Positions 29,394-43,430 of a DNA stretch of 64,000 bases are shown piece after piece. The stretch spans positions 18,944,989 to 19,008,988 of the forward strand of contig CM020515.1 in the NCBI GenBank assembly GCA_009823395.1, given 5' to 3'. The DNA is from Thamnaconus septentrionalis (Eukaryota; Chordata; Actinopteri; Tetraodontiformes; Monacanthidae). The notes under the pieces are model-generated. The model made no database searches, was not told where the DNA came from, and saw only the letters and a list, made by a program, of their open reading frames with translations. The translations under genes were made by a program, and so were the position numbers. Position 1 is the stretch's first letter; each line of letters opens with the position of its first letter.

Positions 29394-31509
29394 TCAGCTG
29401 AGGGAGGCGGCAGCCAGGCTGAGGAGGTCCTGCCTCAGCACCTCCACGCAGTGCGCCTCCTTGACCAGCCTGCGCAGCAGCTCCCCCTGGTGGCCACGGC
29501 CTGCCAGCATCAGGGACAGGCAGGCCCGGCCCAGCGCCGCGTAGCTGTGGCGCTGGGAGAAGCCGTAGAGCTCTGGAAGGAGCCCAGCCAGAGCTACTCG
29601 TCCTACTCCTCCTCCTCCTCCTCCTCCTCCTGCTCCTTCTGGCCCTGCTGGGTCCAGGAGGAGGTGGGGAGTCCCTGTGGAGTTGGAGGTGGAGGCTCCT
29701 CTTCCTCCTGCTCCTCCTCCTGCGACCTTCTCCCCTACCGAGGTCTCCATCAGCTCCAGCTCCGACGTCCTGGCGGCCAGGTTCTCCTCGGCCGTCTCGG
29801 GGCTCCAGCTGGAGTTGAGGAGGAGGTTGATGCTCAGCTCCTCCAGCGCCCCCTGCAGGTCCGGCACCAGGAAGCGGCCGGCTCCCACCATGGCCTGGCC
29901 GAGGGCCGAGTCCTGGAAGGGCGCCTCCTGGTTCTCTATCGGGGAGAGCAGGCGGTCCAGGACCCGGCAGGGCCCGCCCCCTTGGGTCAGGCGGTCCGGG
30001 GCCCCGCCCCCCTGGGCCCCCTGGGCCAGGCGGCAGCCGTGCAGGAAGTGCAGCACTGGCAGCAGCATGTCGGAGCTGACGTCTCTGATGCGGATGTCTT
30101 CGTGGCCTCGAGCTTCTCCGAACCTGCCGCTCAACAGGCCTCGGAAATACTCCGACTCCCCCGACCCCCCCGACCCCTCCGCCGACGCCCCGCCCCCGAC
30201 CACACGCCCCCTGCTGGCCGGCACGCGGGTCCCGTCGTCCAGCAGCAGCACCAGGTCGAAGGCGGCCAGGCTGTAGGGACAGGAGTCGGCCAGGCGGGGG
30301 CGCTTGCACAGCGGCGGGGAGGAGGGGGCGGGACTGGCAGCAGGAAGGGGCGGAGTCAGACCGAGACACTTCCTGTCCAGCTGCGTCCCGGTGGGAGGGG
30401 GCGGGGCCAGGCCCGACAGGCAGCCAATCAGCAGGGAGCAGTAGAGCGAGTGGAGGCGGGACGTCCGGCCGGAGAGAGGCGAGGCGGACCAATCAGAGAG
30501 CAGCTGGCGGCTGCACCCGGCACCGTGCTCCTCCTCCCCTTCCTCCTCCTCCTCTTCATCACCGCCCTGGCCGGCGTCGCGGCCCAGTGGCTGCAGAGCC
30601 AGCAGCAGGCCGCCACCGTCCACCAGGAGGCGCTTCAGCAGCGGCTTGTTGCTGCAGGACGAGAAGGTTTGTGAAGGTTGAGAGGAACCAATGCAACCAC
30701 TTTTAACTGTTTTTTATTTTATTTTATTTTTAGCTCCAGTGTTTCCTCATGTGGGGAGAATGGATCTATCTATCTAGTATCTATCTATCTAGTAACTATC
30801 TATCTAGTATCTATTTATCTATCGAGTATCTATCTATCTAATATCTATCTATCTGGTATCTATCTATCTAGTATCTATCTATCTAGTAACTATCTATCTA
30901 GTAACTATCTATCTAGTAACTATCTATCTAGTATCTATTTATCTATCGAGTATCTCTCTATCTATCTATCTATCTAGTATCTATCTATCTATCTAGTATC
31001 TATCTATCTCTCTATCTATCTAGTATCTATCTATCTCTCTATCTATCTAGTATCTATCTATCTCTCTATCTATCTAGTATATCTCTATCTAGTATCTCTC
31101 TATCTATATATTATCTATCTATCTAGTATCTCTCTATTTAGTATCTATCTATCTATCTAGTATCTCTCTATCTAGTATCTCTCTATCTATCTAGTATCTA
31201 TCTATCTATCTAGTATATCTCTATCTATCTAGTATCTATCTCTCTATATATTATCTATCTATCTAGTATCTATCTCTCTATCTATCTAGTATATCTCTAT
31301 CTAGTATCTCTCTATCTAGTATCTATCTATCTCTCTATCTATCTAGTATATCTCTATCTAGTATCTCTCTATCTAGTATCTCTCTATCTAGTATCTCTCT
31401 ATCTATCTAGTATCTCTCTATCTAGTATCTATTTATCTATCGAGTATATCTCTATCTCTCTATCCAGTATCTATCTATCTAGTATCTATCTGAATATCTA
31501 TGGAATCTA

Positions 31510-31540
<31 letters not shown>

Positions 31541-31816
31541 GGTGTCAGATGTACCAGCAGGAGTCCAGACGCTCACCTGCTGATCAGCGGCAGTGACAGT
31601 GCGCAGTTCATGCGCTCTGTGTCGGAGCCAGACAGCATGACGTGGGCCAGGACGCCGGCGCCGAACGCCGACTCACACTGGACCCGCAGGTTGCTGAGGA
31701 GGGAGAGGCCTGTGGAGAGAGAGGAGGGGCGGAGTCAGGGGCGGAGTCAGCAGTGCACTTCCTGTGGACGCTACACTTCACTCAACACTGACACGAAAAC
31801 CAAAGGCTTCACTCTG

Positions 31817-31864
<48 letters not shown>

Positions 31865-34354
31865 CTCGGGGACACCGGGATGTTTTCTCACCCAGCTGTC
31901 GGACTTTGGTTCTGACCCGCTCCGACTGCCGCCCCTCCCCCTCGCCCCCCCGGCAGAGGTGGTGCTGGATGAGTGCGGCGGCGCCGGTGCGCAGCAGCGC
32001 CTGCAGGCAGTTGGGGTTGCAGCTGAGGCGGTGCAGCAGGCGCAGGCAGCGGCCGCTGGGCTCGGGTGGAGGCTCAGGTAGCGCAGCAGGCAGGGCGGCG
32101 GCGGCGCCCGAGCTCACCAGCGCCACGCTGGGGTCGGCGGCGTCGCGAAGCGCGACAGCAGCAGCAGGATGGGCGACTCGGGCGCCCAGGGCTCCGGGTG
32201 GTAGGGGTGCAGGTAGGGGGAGGGGCGGGGCGCCGGGGGCGGGGCCTCCAGGGTGACCGGGGCCAGGGAGGGGGTGGACGGCGCCCGCTGCCTCCGGCGA
32301 TGGGGGGAGGAGAACTTGGACGGGGAGGGGCCGGGGATGGGGGAGGGGCCCTGGGTGGGGAGGGACCTGGGGAGGGGGAGGGTCTCTTGGAGGCCGAAGG
32401 AGGAGACGGGTTCCTGACGGCGGAGCAGCAGGAGTCTGGGTTGGGGGAGGAGGAGGAGGAGGTCTGGGGGGAGGAAGACGGAGGGAGGTGGAGGCCCCCC
32501 CACTCGCCCTCCACCCCCGAGGAGTCCAGCAGGTCCCCCTCCGAGGAGATCAGACCCTCAGACAGCAGCCAGGACCTGGGGGCGGGGGTTGACAGAGGAG
32601 GAGGAGGAGTTATGAGGAGCTACAACAACCCTGACGGAGCAGCGGCAGATGTCTGTTGCACCAACCTGAGGCTGAGGAAGCTGGAGGAGCAGAGGCCTCC
32701 CTGCTCCCGGCCCCCCTCCTCCCTCCTGCAGCCGTCGGGGGGAGGAGGGAAGTCGAAGGAGTCGAAGCAGGAGGAGGGCAGCGGGTCGGCGGGGGACGAC
32801 GGGCCCGGGTCCGGCCTGTCGGCGCCACCCTGGTCCACCCCGGCGAGCTCCACCAGGAGGCCCACCAGCAGCGGCACCAGGCCCAGCTCCTGCAGCTGCT
32901 CCATGGCCGACTCGTCGAACACGAAGTCCACGCAGGCCAGGATGGCCAGGCGGGCCAGCGGGTGGCGCCGGTGGGCCGCCAGGAAGCCCGTCAGCACCTC
33001 CAGGCCGCCGCCCTCCTTCACCTTGGCCCGGTTGACGGCCTCCTTGCAGCACAGACACAGCGCCTTGAGGAACACGCCCGACTTGGGCGGCTCCTTGCGG
33101 GCCTCCTGGGCGAACCTGCCGATGACGCCCAGCGAGCCCACCAGGGGGCGCAGGCAGCCCTGCGAGCACACGTTGGCCAGCGTCTTGAGCGCCAGCTCCT
33201 CGAAGGCCCGGTTGGCCTCGTCCGGCGCCGCCATGGCGCCCAGCTGGGTCAGGACACCCGAGCGGGACACCTCGCGGGCGCACTCGGGGCCGCAGCCGCT
33301 GGTCAGCTCGTGGAGGGTCCGCAGCGCCGCCCGCCGCAGCGCGCCGCCGGGAACTCTGGAGCTAGGAGCGGCGCCAGCGCCGTCAGGGCGCCCTGGGTGA
33401 GCAGCGCCAGGCGGTGAGGGGGCGTGTCCGACAGGTAGAGCAGCGCCCGCACCGCCGACTGGGCGCACTCCAGTTTGGGACAGGGCTCCTTCAGAGGGGC
33501 GGCGCTGGCGCTGGGCGAGGACGGACCCGAGGACAGCGACACGCAGACCAGGAGCAGCGGGACCACACCTGGGACACGACGACGGCAGAACACAGTCAGA
33601 AACAACAAGAACCAGATCCCATTTGGACCCTGGCTAACAGTGTGGACAGTCAGGGCGGAGAATCGGATTTGAGAAGGAATCTGATTACAATCAACCCACC
33701 GGCCGAGTGGACGACAGTGGAACCTTCCGGGTCCATAGCCAAGTTCCCCAGAGCCCGGGCCGCCCGGTTCTGGACCGTCTCCAGGGCCACGTTCCTTTTC
33801 AGGATCTCCGCTGTGGTTCAACATCAAACGTTTATTTATTTCAAACTTGTGGTGTTCAGCAATGACAAACTGTACTTTAGTATCGGCACCAACCTAAAAC
33901 ATCGACTCCATCCATCTTGCGGACCTGAAACGACAGACAAGTTGAGGGTGAGAGTGTTTGGGTCGGTCAGGACCGGTGGTTCCCACTGTCCTACCTCCTC
34001 CCGGGTCTCCGGCTCGGTGCAGCAGTTTGCCAGGATGCTGAGGGCCAGGTCCAGGGTCTTCCGGGAGCACTGGGGCCGACGCAGCAGCTCCAGCAGGGGG
34101 CGCAGGCCACCCTGACTCCTGAAGCGGGTGATGCCGGCCTTGTCGCCCTTGATGTGCTCCGTCCTGATGGCCAACAGCGCTCGCCATTGGCACAGCCGGC
34201 CCTTCTTGTCCAACTCCTTGCCGCAGTCAGGCCCTGGTCCAGGTCCAGGTCCTGGTCCTGGTCCAGGCTTGGACAGGTGAGCCAGGCACCAGGTCAGAGA
34301 GCTCTCTGGTCCTCGGGATCGTTTCAAGTCACCTTGGCCCGGTGAAGTAGCCAT
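29394..34354 (-). CDS. armc5: Armadillo repeat-containing protein 5 (ARM and BTB)
   Basis: ARMC5 is a substrate receptor of CUL3 ubiquitin ligase that targets RNA polymerase II subunits; in mammals it limits adrenal growth. Exons: 33995-34354, 33894-33924, 33700-33810, 32666-33568, 31892-32575, 31577-31709, 29394-30651, about 1160 residues. ARM helices are clear in exons 1-4 ([34 protein letters not shown]). A Pro/Ser-rich linker follows. The last exon has the BTB fold ([17 protein letters not shown]...[10 protein letters not shown]...[17 protein letters not shown]) and a C-terminal helical part. Exon 4 has one frame slip (near 33362) and exon 5 has two (about 32415 and 32138-32142). Each needs one extra base, and adding them restores exon phases exactly (903+1, 684+2). 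I infer consensus deletions. Length exceeds the human protein (935 residues), mainly in the linkers. Confidence 0.9.
30763..31540. repeat. (CTAT/GATA)n array with AGTATCTAT higher-order units
   Basis: Nearly 780 bases in the last armc5 intron made of CTAT units broken at regular places by AGTAT or AGTAAC, ending in a (CTGT)n block. It reads as a compound GATA satellite. Confidence 0.94.
31818..31862. repeat. (CA)n microsatellite
   Basis: About 21 CA units in an armc5 intron, 30 bases from the donor of exon 31892-32575. Confidence 0.9.
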
Positions 34355-35256
34355 GGTTTGTCTGCTCCAAATTTTGGACTAATGTATAATTAATTATGTT
34401 GCATCACTAGAAGCTTCTCACAAAAAAAAAAGCACATCAGCACGTTGGTCCTTAAAAAGTGGAATTAAAGCTTTGGCTACTCAGCAAATGTTACAGTTTC
34501 TACGAGTTTGTTGTTTTTTTCGCTCAAGTTTCAAAAGTCGCTTCCGCGCTCAGGAAACTACAGGTACCATAAAACAGGAAAAGCTGTACCACCTGACACC
34601 GCACTCCCTGATGGGTAATGGAGTTTCAGCAGCCCCGGTCCACTCCCTGCGAAAATGGCCTACATCGTGCGAAGGCCGAGTCGGCGTCGCTCTGCGTCGT
34701 GTTCGTGTATTTGCGCGACGTCACATATTTTGCACATCACGTAGCGAATTCGAGCCCCGGGTGAGCCGTGTGTTTCGGCCAGAGGCCGCGTAGTTTCGGC
34801 GAAACAAAATTCAATCGCCTGTGCTAGCCGCTAACGCCATCTTTAGCCAAATAAGAAAATAGGGGCGGGAGAGTGCGGGAACTGGGACTTGAAGGGGCGG
34901 GTCCGCCGGGGTGTGCTTGGGACCTGTAGTCCTGATTCAGTGGCCCTCTGCTTTCGGCTCACCAACTTCCTGCCACCTGTCAAACTACGTTTCCCGTGAG
35001 GCCACAGGCACCAACCCACCCAAGCTGCTTCGAGGTGTTCTGGGATTGTAGTTCAGCTCAGTGCCTCAGACAGCTGGGGAACCCGGTGCATTGCCCGCAA
35101 ACGGACTACAATTCCCGAAATGCTGAGCGGCGTTGTTATTGTCATCGATCTACTCCGAACGAGAACGTTCATCGGTTCCACCGAGAGGTTGTTAAAATCC
35201 GCGATAGTAAATCAAACAGGCCGACGCGGCTCGAGGTCGAGCTGGGGGTCGACGTC
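34355..35256. promoter_or_regulatory. Bidirectional promoter of armc5 and the Myb/SANT gene, with ZNF143/THAP11-type sites
   Basis: The two start codons face away from each other across 902 bases of GC-rich DNA. Several sites match the conserved ZNF143/THAP11 consensus ACTACAATTCCCAGAATGC: 35105-35123 (ACTACAATTCCCGAAATGC, plus), 35038-35052 (minus, ACTACAATCCCAGAA) and a weaker one at 34984-35000 (ACTACGTTTCCCGTGAG). CTGTAGTCC at 34923 is a half site. The motif is established knowledge; binding here is inferred. Confidence 0.65.
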
Positions 35257-36182
35257 ATGGAAGTGATGGAGACAATAGTGATCCAGAGTGCGGATGTGGA
35301 GGGGAAGGACAAAGCCGCGTCCGTCGCGGACACCGAGAAGACCAAAGCGGGTGAGTTTAAGCGCAGACTTCTCGTGGGCAGCTTTCATCTGTATTGCAGT
35401 ATGCAGGGGAAGCCTGACGGGGGCGCTGCAGCAGTTCGTTCAAGCGACAACACGGATTCATTCAATTCAAATCAGATAAAAGAAGCAGATCTTCTTTGAA
35501 CTGTTTTAAACCTTCAACAGCTCCTCCATTCTCTCACTAAAGACTCGTGGTTTCTTCTGCTGTCCCTCCAGAGTTTGTGTGGACGCTGCAGGCCACCTGG
35601 CACCTGGTCCACACCCGGCTGGACATGGACCAGGACTTTGAGCAGCCGGTGTGCAAGAAGAAGAAGCTGTGGGAGATGGTGGCTGAGAAGGTGAACAGCA
35701 AACTGAGCGAGTCTGGGTCGGCGGCGGCGGTGGTGAAGGCCTACGAGTGTGACCTCAAGTGGAGGAACATGTTGGCCACCTACAGGAAGAACAGCGAGCG
35801 GGCCAAGAGGCTCGGCGCCGCCAGCGTCCACTGGGAGTTCTTCAAGGCCATGCACCAGGTCCTGGGCAGAACCCGGGAGGAGCTGGAGGCCCAGCGGAGG
35901 AGCCGGCTCAGCGGCACCAGAGTGGGCAGGGCCATGGCCAGCAAGAGGTTCACCCCCATCCTGCCCACGCCTGCCGTCACCTCCACCACCTCCACCTGCA
36001 CCTCCAGGCCCCCGCAGGACGTCCTGCAGCTGTACCTGGAGCTGCAGGAGAGGAAGCTCAACATGTGGGCCCAGCAGAAGGCCCTGGAGGAGAGGAAGAT
36101 CGAGGCCATCAACAACCTGGCCCAGGCCATCTCCAGCCTGGCCCAGAGGAACAGCCTGCACACGGCCAGGGACAGCCCGTAG
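35257..36182 (+). CDS. Myb/SANT-like (trihelix) DNA-binding protein
   Basis: Probable nuclear DNA-binding protein, 234 residues in two exons (35257-35350, 35572-36182; gtgagt donor and ccctccag acceptor, phase 1). After a short acidic leader, residues about 33-120 form a Myb_DNA-bind_4/MADF-like domain with the spaced tryptophans TLQATWHLVHTRLD, KKKLWEMVAEKV and CDLKWRNMLATYRKN. The C-terminus (about 185-225) is a charged amphipathic helix, LQLYLELQERKLNMWAQQKA, likely coiled coil. This layout is that of NAIF1/MSANTD proteins and of the Myb-like second protein of PIF/Harbinger transposons. It is tail-to-tail with a Harbinger-type transposase gene, 466 bases apart. Start chosen at the first ATG (35257) with a good context; an in-frame ORF continues upstream without a better start. 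Polyadenylation signal at 36367. Confidence 0.8.
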
Positions 36183-36648
36183 CAGCGCCTCCTTCTGGCT
36201 GAGAACTTTACCAGGACGCCGCGTGATGACCTCATGGAGGGTGTGAAACTGGCGACCTGGAGACCCCTGGGACAGGCTCCAGTTCCTGGATGGACGTTTG
36301 CACCCTCTGGTGGCCACACTGTGCACTGTAGATTCTTTAAAACTCTTCAACAAGCAGAGTTTGGTGAATAAACATTGAGGGAGGCGATGATGTTGCATCA
36401 CCTGCTTCTGCTCATCGCTTTCAGATGAACACAACAGTTTTATTTTTAGGTTTACATTGTTTTTTGAAATAAAAAAAATATAAACTCTGTCTTTTGTCTC
36501 CCTGTCTCAGCCAGTCAGTAATAACTGAACATTGACATTTTTATTATGAACACATGATGTGGTCCATCTCAGTGCTTCTGGTCATGCAGAAGGAGCAGAG
36601 ACTAAAAAAAACACATTAAAAATTCAATCAGACGTCGTCACGTCGTGA

Positions 36649-38296
36649 TCAGCACCCGGCTGTCAAAGCTCGAAACAGCAGTTCAGAAACTTCATCACGT
36701 CTTTGTGCCGCTTCCTCGTCCTCACTGCCGTCACCTCCTCCTCCACCCGTGTCCTCCTCCTCCTCCTCCTCCTCCTCCTCCTCCTGCTGCTCCACCTCTC
36801 CATGGACTTCCTGCCCCAGGTCCAGCAGGACGTTGTGCAGCACGCAGGCGGCCAGAACCACGGCCCGCGCCCGGCTGTAGTTCCCCACGTCCAGGTAGCG
36901 GAGGCGGGGGAAGCGGGCCTTCAGGTGGGCCACGGCCTGACGCAGGACCCGCTGGTGGTCCGCCAGCGTCTGGTTGAAGAGCTGCTCCTTCTCTCCTCCA
37001 GCCTCGCGGTACGGCGTCAGAACGTGAGCGCCCAGCGGGAACCCGGCCGGAGCCACGATCCAGCAGCCCGGTGGCGCCGACAGCTGCCTGAGTTTCTCCC
37101 TCAGAGCGCCGCCTGGGTCCGGGTCCGGGTCCGACGCCCTGCGGACCCTGCAGTGCAGGAACCGGCCCCGGCGGTCACACAGCAGCTGGAGGTGGAGACA
37201 CGAGTCCCGGCGAGGAGCCTCCTTCCTGGGCCGCTTGGCCTCGGCCGTCGCACTCTGCAGGTGGGGAGCAACCAAGTACTGATACTCTGTTACTGTACTC
37301 AAGTATCAGGTGTCTGTACTTTACTTTGTATTTTTTTTCTCATGACTGAAATATGCTAATATACTTTTGCCTCCTCTGACTGCTTGCCAACTGGGGGGCG
37401 GATCGGGATGCACGTGTGTCCCAGCACTCCCAGTACGGTGGGAACGCCGTCCTGCTGGTTCTGCTGCTGGTTCTTCTCACTCCTCCAGAGAGGAACGAGG
37501 GTCTCTGCAGCCTCTGGGCCTGGAGGACAGGAGGGACGGACAGCATTGAGACGGTGCCACTGAGGGAATGTCTGGAGTGAGTGAGTCGGCGGTAGACGGA
37601 CCAGCAGGCAGGCGGACCAGAACCTCCTCCAGGGCGCTGAGCCGCTGGCAGAAGGAGAAGAAGATCCGGTGGATGTTTCCTTTCTCCAGGTGGAAGCGGC
37701 GGGACACCGAGCGGTAGCTGAGCCGCTGGCCGAGCAGGGTGAGGGACAGCCGGATGGTCTGGGACAAGGACAGACGGGCCCGTCCGGCCAGCCGAGCCCT
37801 GGACTCAGAGGACTGGAGCAGCTCTGTGATTCGCTGGAGGGAGGCGAGGGAAAAATAACAGCGTGGTGGGCAAACTGTTGGACTGGTGGGGCCACAATGG
37901 CTTCTAAAATGTGACAGAGGGGCCGGAGCAGCAGCAGATGGGTGGAGTGTTTTGATGACTTGCCTCATAGGAGGAAAGAAATATGATGGGATGTGTAGAA
38001 AACACGTTGCATTAATGTCAATGTAAAATGAAGCAAAGTCGCAAACAAGTGAGTGTCTTTAGTTTTTTTTACTGAAATGACTCTAAAAACACTGGAAACA
38101 TGGAGGAAATACAGCTGCTCGATGACTCACACACTACTAATACAAATTCTTCAAGGTCAAGGATTAAAAATCTTAACGGGCCGCAAGGGGGGCCCGGGCC
38201 ATAGTTTGCCCACGCCTGATCTAGAGCCATGATTTTCAGAAATTTTCAATTAAATGTTTTTTGTTTTTTTAGTTAATACGACTTTTACTATCATCG

Positions 38297-38329
<33 letters not shown>

Positions 38330-38683
38330 CACGTGATTTTCCGGGTCAGCGGAACTCGGTACCTGAACCGCCGCGGCTCCCGCATCCGGCTGCCTGTCCC
38401 GGGCTTCCGGCGTCCCTTCCACCGGGCTCCTGGAGGAGGAGGCTGCCGCCGGGGAGGCTCGGCCCAGCAGCGCGGCCTCTCGGTCGTGCGGTCCCTCCTG
38501 GAGCCAGCAGCAGGCGGGAGGAGGCCGAGCCTGCAGGCCGGACACCAGCTCGGCCTCCAGGCTCTCCTCCACCGCCTGGTCCAGCCGCAGCTCCAGCTCG
38601 CCCGGGGACAGCGGCTGCCACTCCCGCTCCAGCAGCTCCAGCACGGCCCGGGCCGCCGGCAGGACGCACTCCCCGGCCTCCAT
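36649..38683 (-). CDS. HARBI1-like protein, domesticated PIF/Harbinger transposase without DDE triad
   Basis: Four exons in perfect phase (38363-38683, 37602-37833, 37365-37519, 36649-37254), 437 residues. Exon 2 has the helix-turn-helix seen before the catalytic domain in HARBI1 (SYRSVSRRFHLEKGNIHRIF). Exons 3-4 align with the DDE_Tnp_4 fold: DGVPTVLGVLGHTCIPI, then LQLLCDRRGRFLHCRV, WIVAPAGFPLGAHVLTPYRE, and ending RAVVLAACVLHNVLLDLGQE (HARBI1: IILACCVLHNISLE). The catalytic positions are not acidic: the first Asp (VVDCIHV in HARBI1) is Gly, the GDS segment reads APA, and the final Glu (VIEKTF) reads VLRQAV. The protein should therefore not cut DNA. A Glu run near the C-terminus comes from a (CTC)n repeat at 36749-36783. 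I infer a domesticated regulator working with the neighbouring Myb protein, as HARBI1 does with NAIF1. Confidence 0.8.
37862..38218. mobile_element. Non-autonomous hAT element, copy A
   Basis: Starts TGGTGGGCAAACTG and ends with GGGCCATAGTTTGCCCACGCC; the outer parts are inverted repeats around GGGCAAACT. It shares 'ggggccggagcagcagcag', 'atatgatgggat.tgtagaaa' and the AACGGGCCGCA end with copy B (56516-56972). It lies in intron 1 of the HARBI1-like gene, about 30 bases from the exon 2 acceptor. Confidence 0.8.
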
Positions 38684-38689
38684 TCGAAC

Positions 38690-40490
38690 CGGAACCGGTG
38701 GCCAGACCCAGAGAGTCCGAGCCGGAACTCCAAGCGGCAACTAGTTGTTGTTAGCATCACATGCTAAAGCTAGGCAGCCAGCTGAGCTGTGCTGCATTCA
38801 GGCACCATAGGGAAAATCACTTACGATCACAACGGTCCGCTTCGCACAGGCAAATCATGTTTTGTCTGAGCACCAAATACACCAGCAGTCAACAGTTTGG
38901 GCCCAGCCTGTGAACTGAATGTCTGTTCTTTCATTGTCATGATCATTGACATTGCAGTTTCTAACTGAAGGCATCAAAACTACGTATGGACACACATGGA
39001 ATTATGGAGGAAACAAAAGTGTCAAATAATTCAAACGGGTTTTATATTGAAATTCTTCAAAATAGCCGCCTTTCATAAAAAGCATATTGAAGGTGTTTTT
39101 CTTTGCTGCATGATGACATATATATGATATTTTGCTCATATATTTGATGTCTTCAGTATCTATCTGCAGTGGAGAAAGTTGTAAAGAAAAAAAATTGCAT
39201 AAGAATGTGTGTCCAAACTTATGACTGGTCGTGTATATCAGTGAAATCACATCCTGTGGTTTTACCCTCCAATATTTTCATTCAGTTCTGGTTGTTGTTG
39301 GTTTTTTTTTTAAGATATCTGTGCTGAAAAAAACACTTCTCCAAAATCAATTGTTTATTAAAGATAAAAGAAACTTTGTGAAAGCTGTGATTGGACAGTT
39401 TTGATGAGAATTATAAAAGGAAAATAAGATTCCCTTTGAAAAAAAAAAAAAAGTTTCCTCTTAATAGCTGCTTGTCAATCACAGTGGCCAAAAGTGTGAA
39501 GCAACGGCAGACGACGAGGATGGAAAAACTGTTGTTTTAATGCAACTTCAAACATGTTCCATCTTTACACAGCATCACCTCCATTCAACAATCTCCTTTT
39601 ATTTTAAACTGTATTCATATTTTACATCAATGTTACACTTTCCTCAAAATTTGAACGTGAAGAGTCTTATTTTCGCGCGTTTTTGTCCGAGAAGCCGAGC
39701 AAAGAGCCTTTGTCCCGACGTCCAATAGAAAAGGTGGATTTTTGGTGTTTTCGGAAGCCACGACCTTTGACGAGAAAAAGTAGCCTGCTTCTCAGAGCCA
39801 AACATTCTGCCGGGAGAATCTACTTCCAAAACGAGTTCCATGTCGATGCAGAAAATAATGTGAAACACAGACAGTAACTGATAAACTCACAAACTCCAAA
39901 AACTACGGTCGCGGTGACGCGGACCCGAGGCGGGTGGCCCCGACCGGGACGGATCCTAGTCTGAGTTTATTAATAAAGAAAACGCACAACAACAGAAAAG
40001 CCTGAAAAAAAAAAAAAAACGTCACACCCGGTCGACTGACACCTGTTGAAACCAGCGCAGAGGAGGAAAGCCAGCGGGAAGGTAAACCAGAGCCCCGGGA
40101 GCCTCCTGCTGAGAAGAGTTGCGTGAATTAAATACGAGGTGGGCTTCTGTGGTCAGCCCGGGGGAGAGCGCCCCCTGCTGACTGACAGTGTCGAGACAAG
40201 AGTCCGCTAGCTTTCTCTGGAGGGGCTTGGGTCAATTTGTACTGTTCTCAAAAACAAAAGAAAAAAAAAAAAAGAAAATTCTGGCATGCGTTCCCCAGCG
40301 TGAAGCCCCGCCCCTCAACTTACAACAAGAATGACCTGTTTTGTTTCTTAAGGTTTTTTGTTTTTTTTTCTGAAGAAGATCTGCACCTCGGCCAGTTTCA
40401 GCTCACCGGCCGAGGTGTCGCCTCCCTCTAAAATCCAGCCCCACCCCTGCCTCTTCCCCCAGCCCCCCCACCCACCCTGCCCGTGGGCCC
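38690..40490. other. Intergenic region between the HARBI1-like gene and elob
   Basis: Holds a short GC-rich promoter stretch next to 38683, a Tc1-like remnant (38961-39236), AT-rich unique DNA and the elob 3'UTR; a minus-strand AATAAA lies at 39966-39971. No extra coding exon is supported. Confidence 0.55.
38961..39236. mobile_element. Tc1/mariner-like terminal remnant
   Basis: Contains phrases typical of fish Tc1 ends: 'cacacatggaattatg', 'ttcttcaaaatagccgcc', and the terminus 'tgtccaaacttatgactgg' with TCGTGTAT. The transposase is absent, so this is a solo end or an internally deleted copy. Confidence 0.6.
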
Positions 40491-40494
40491 GCCC

Positions 40495-43403
<2,909 letters not shown>

Positions 43404-43430
43404 TTCTTGCGGTTGTTTTGTGCAGTGAGG

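Noticed and set aside
29320..30674. Large plus- and minus-strand frames overlapping the last armc5 exon
   Set aside because: Only one minus frame carries the BTB motif and joins the upstream exons in phase; the others are GC-rich shadows.
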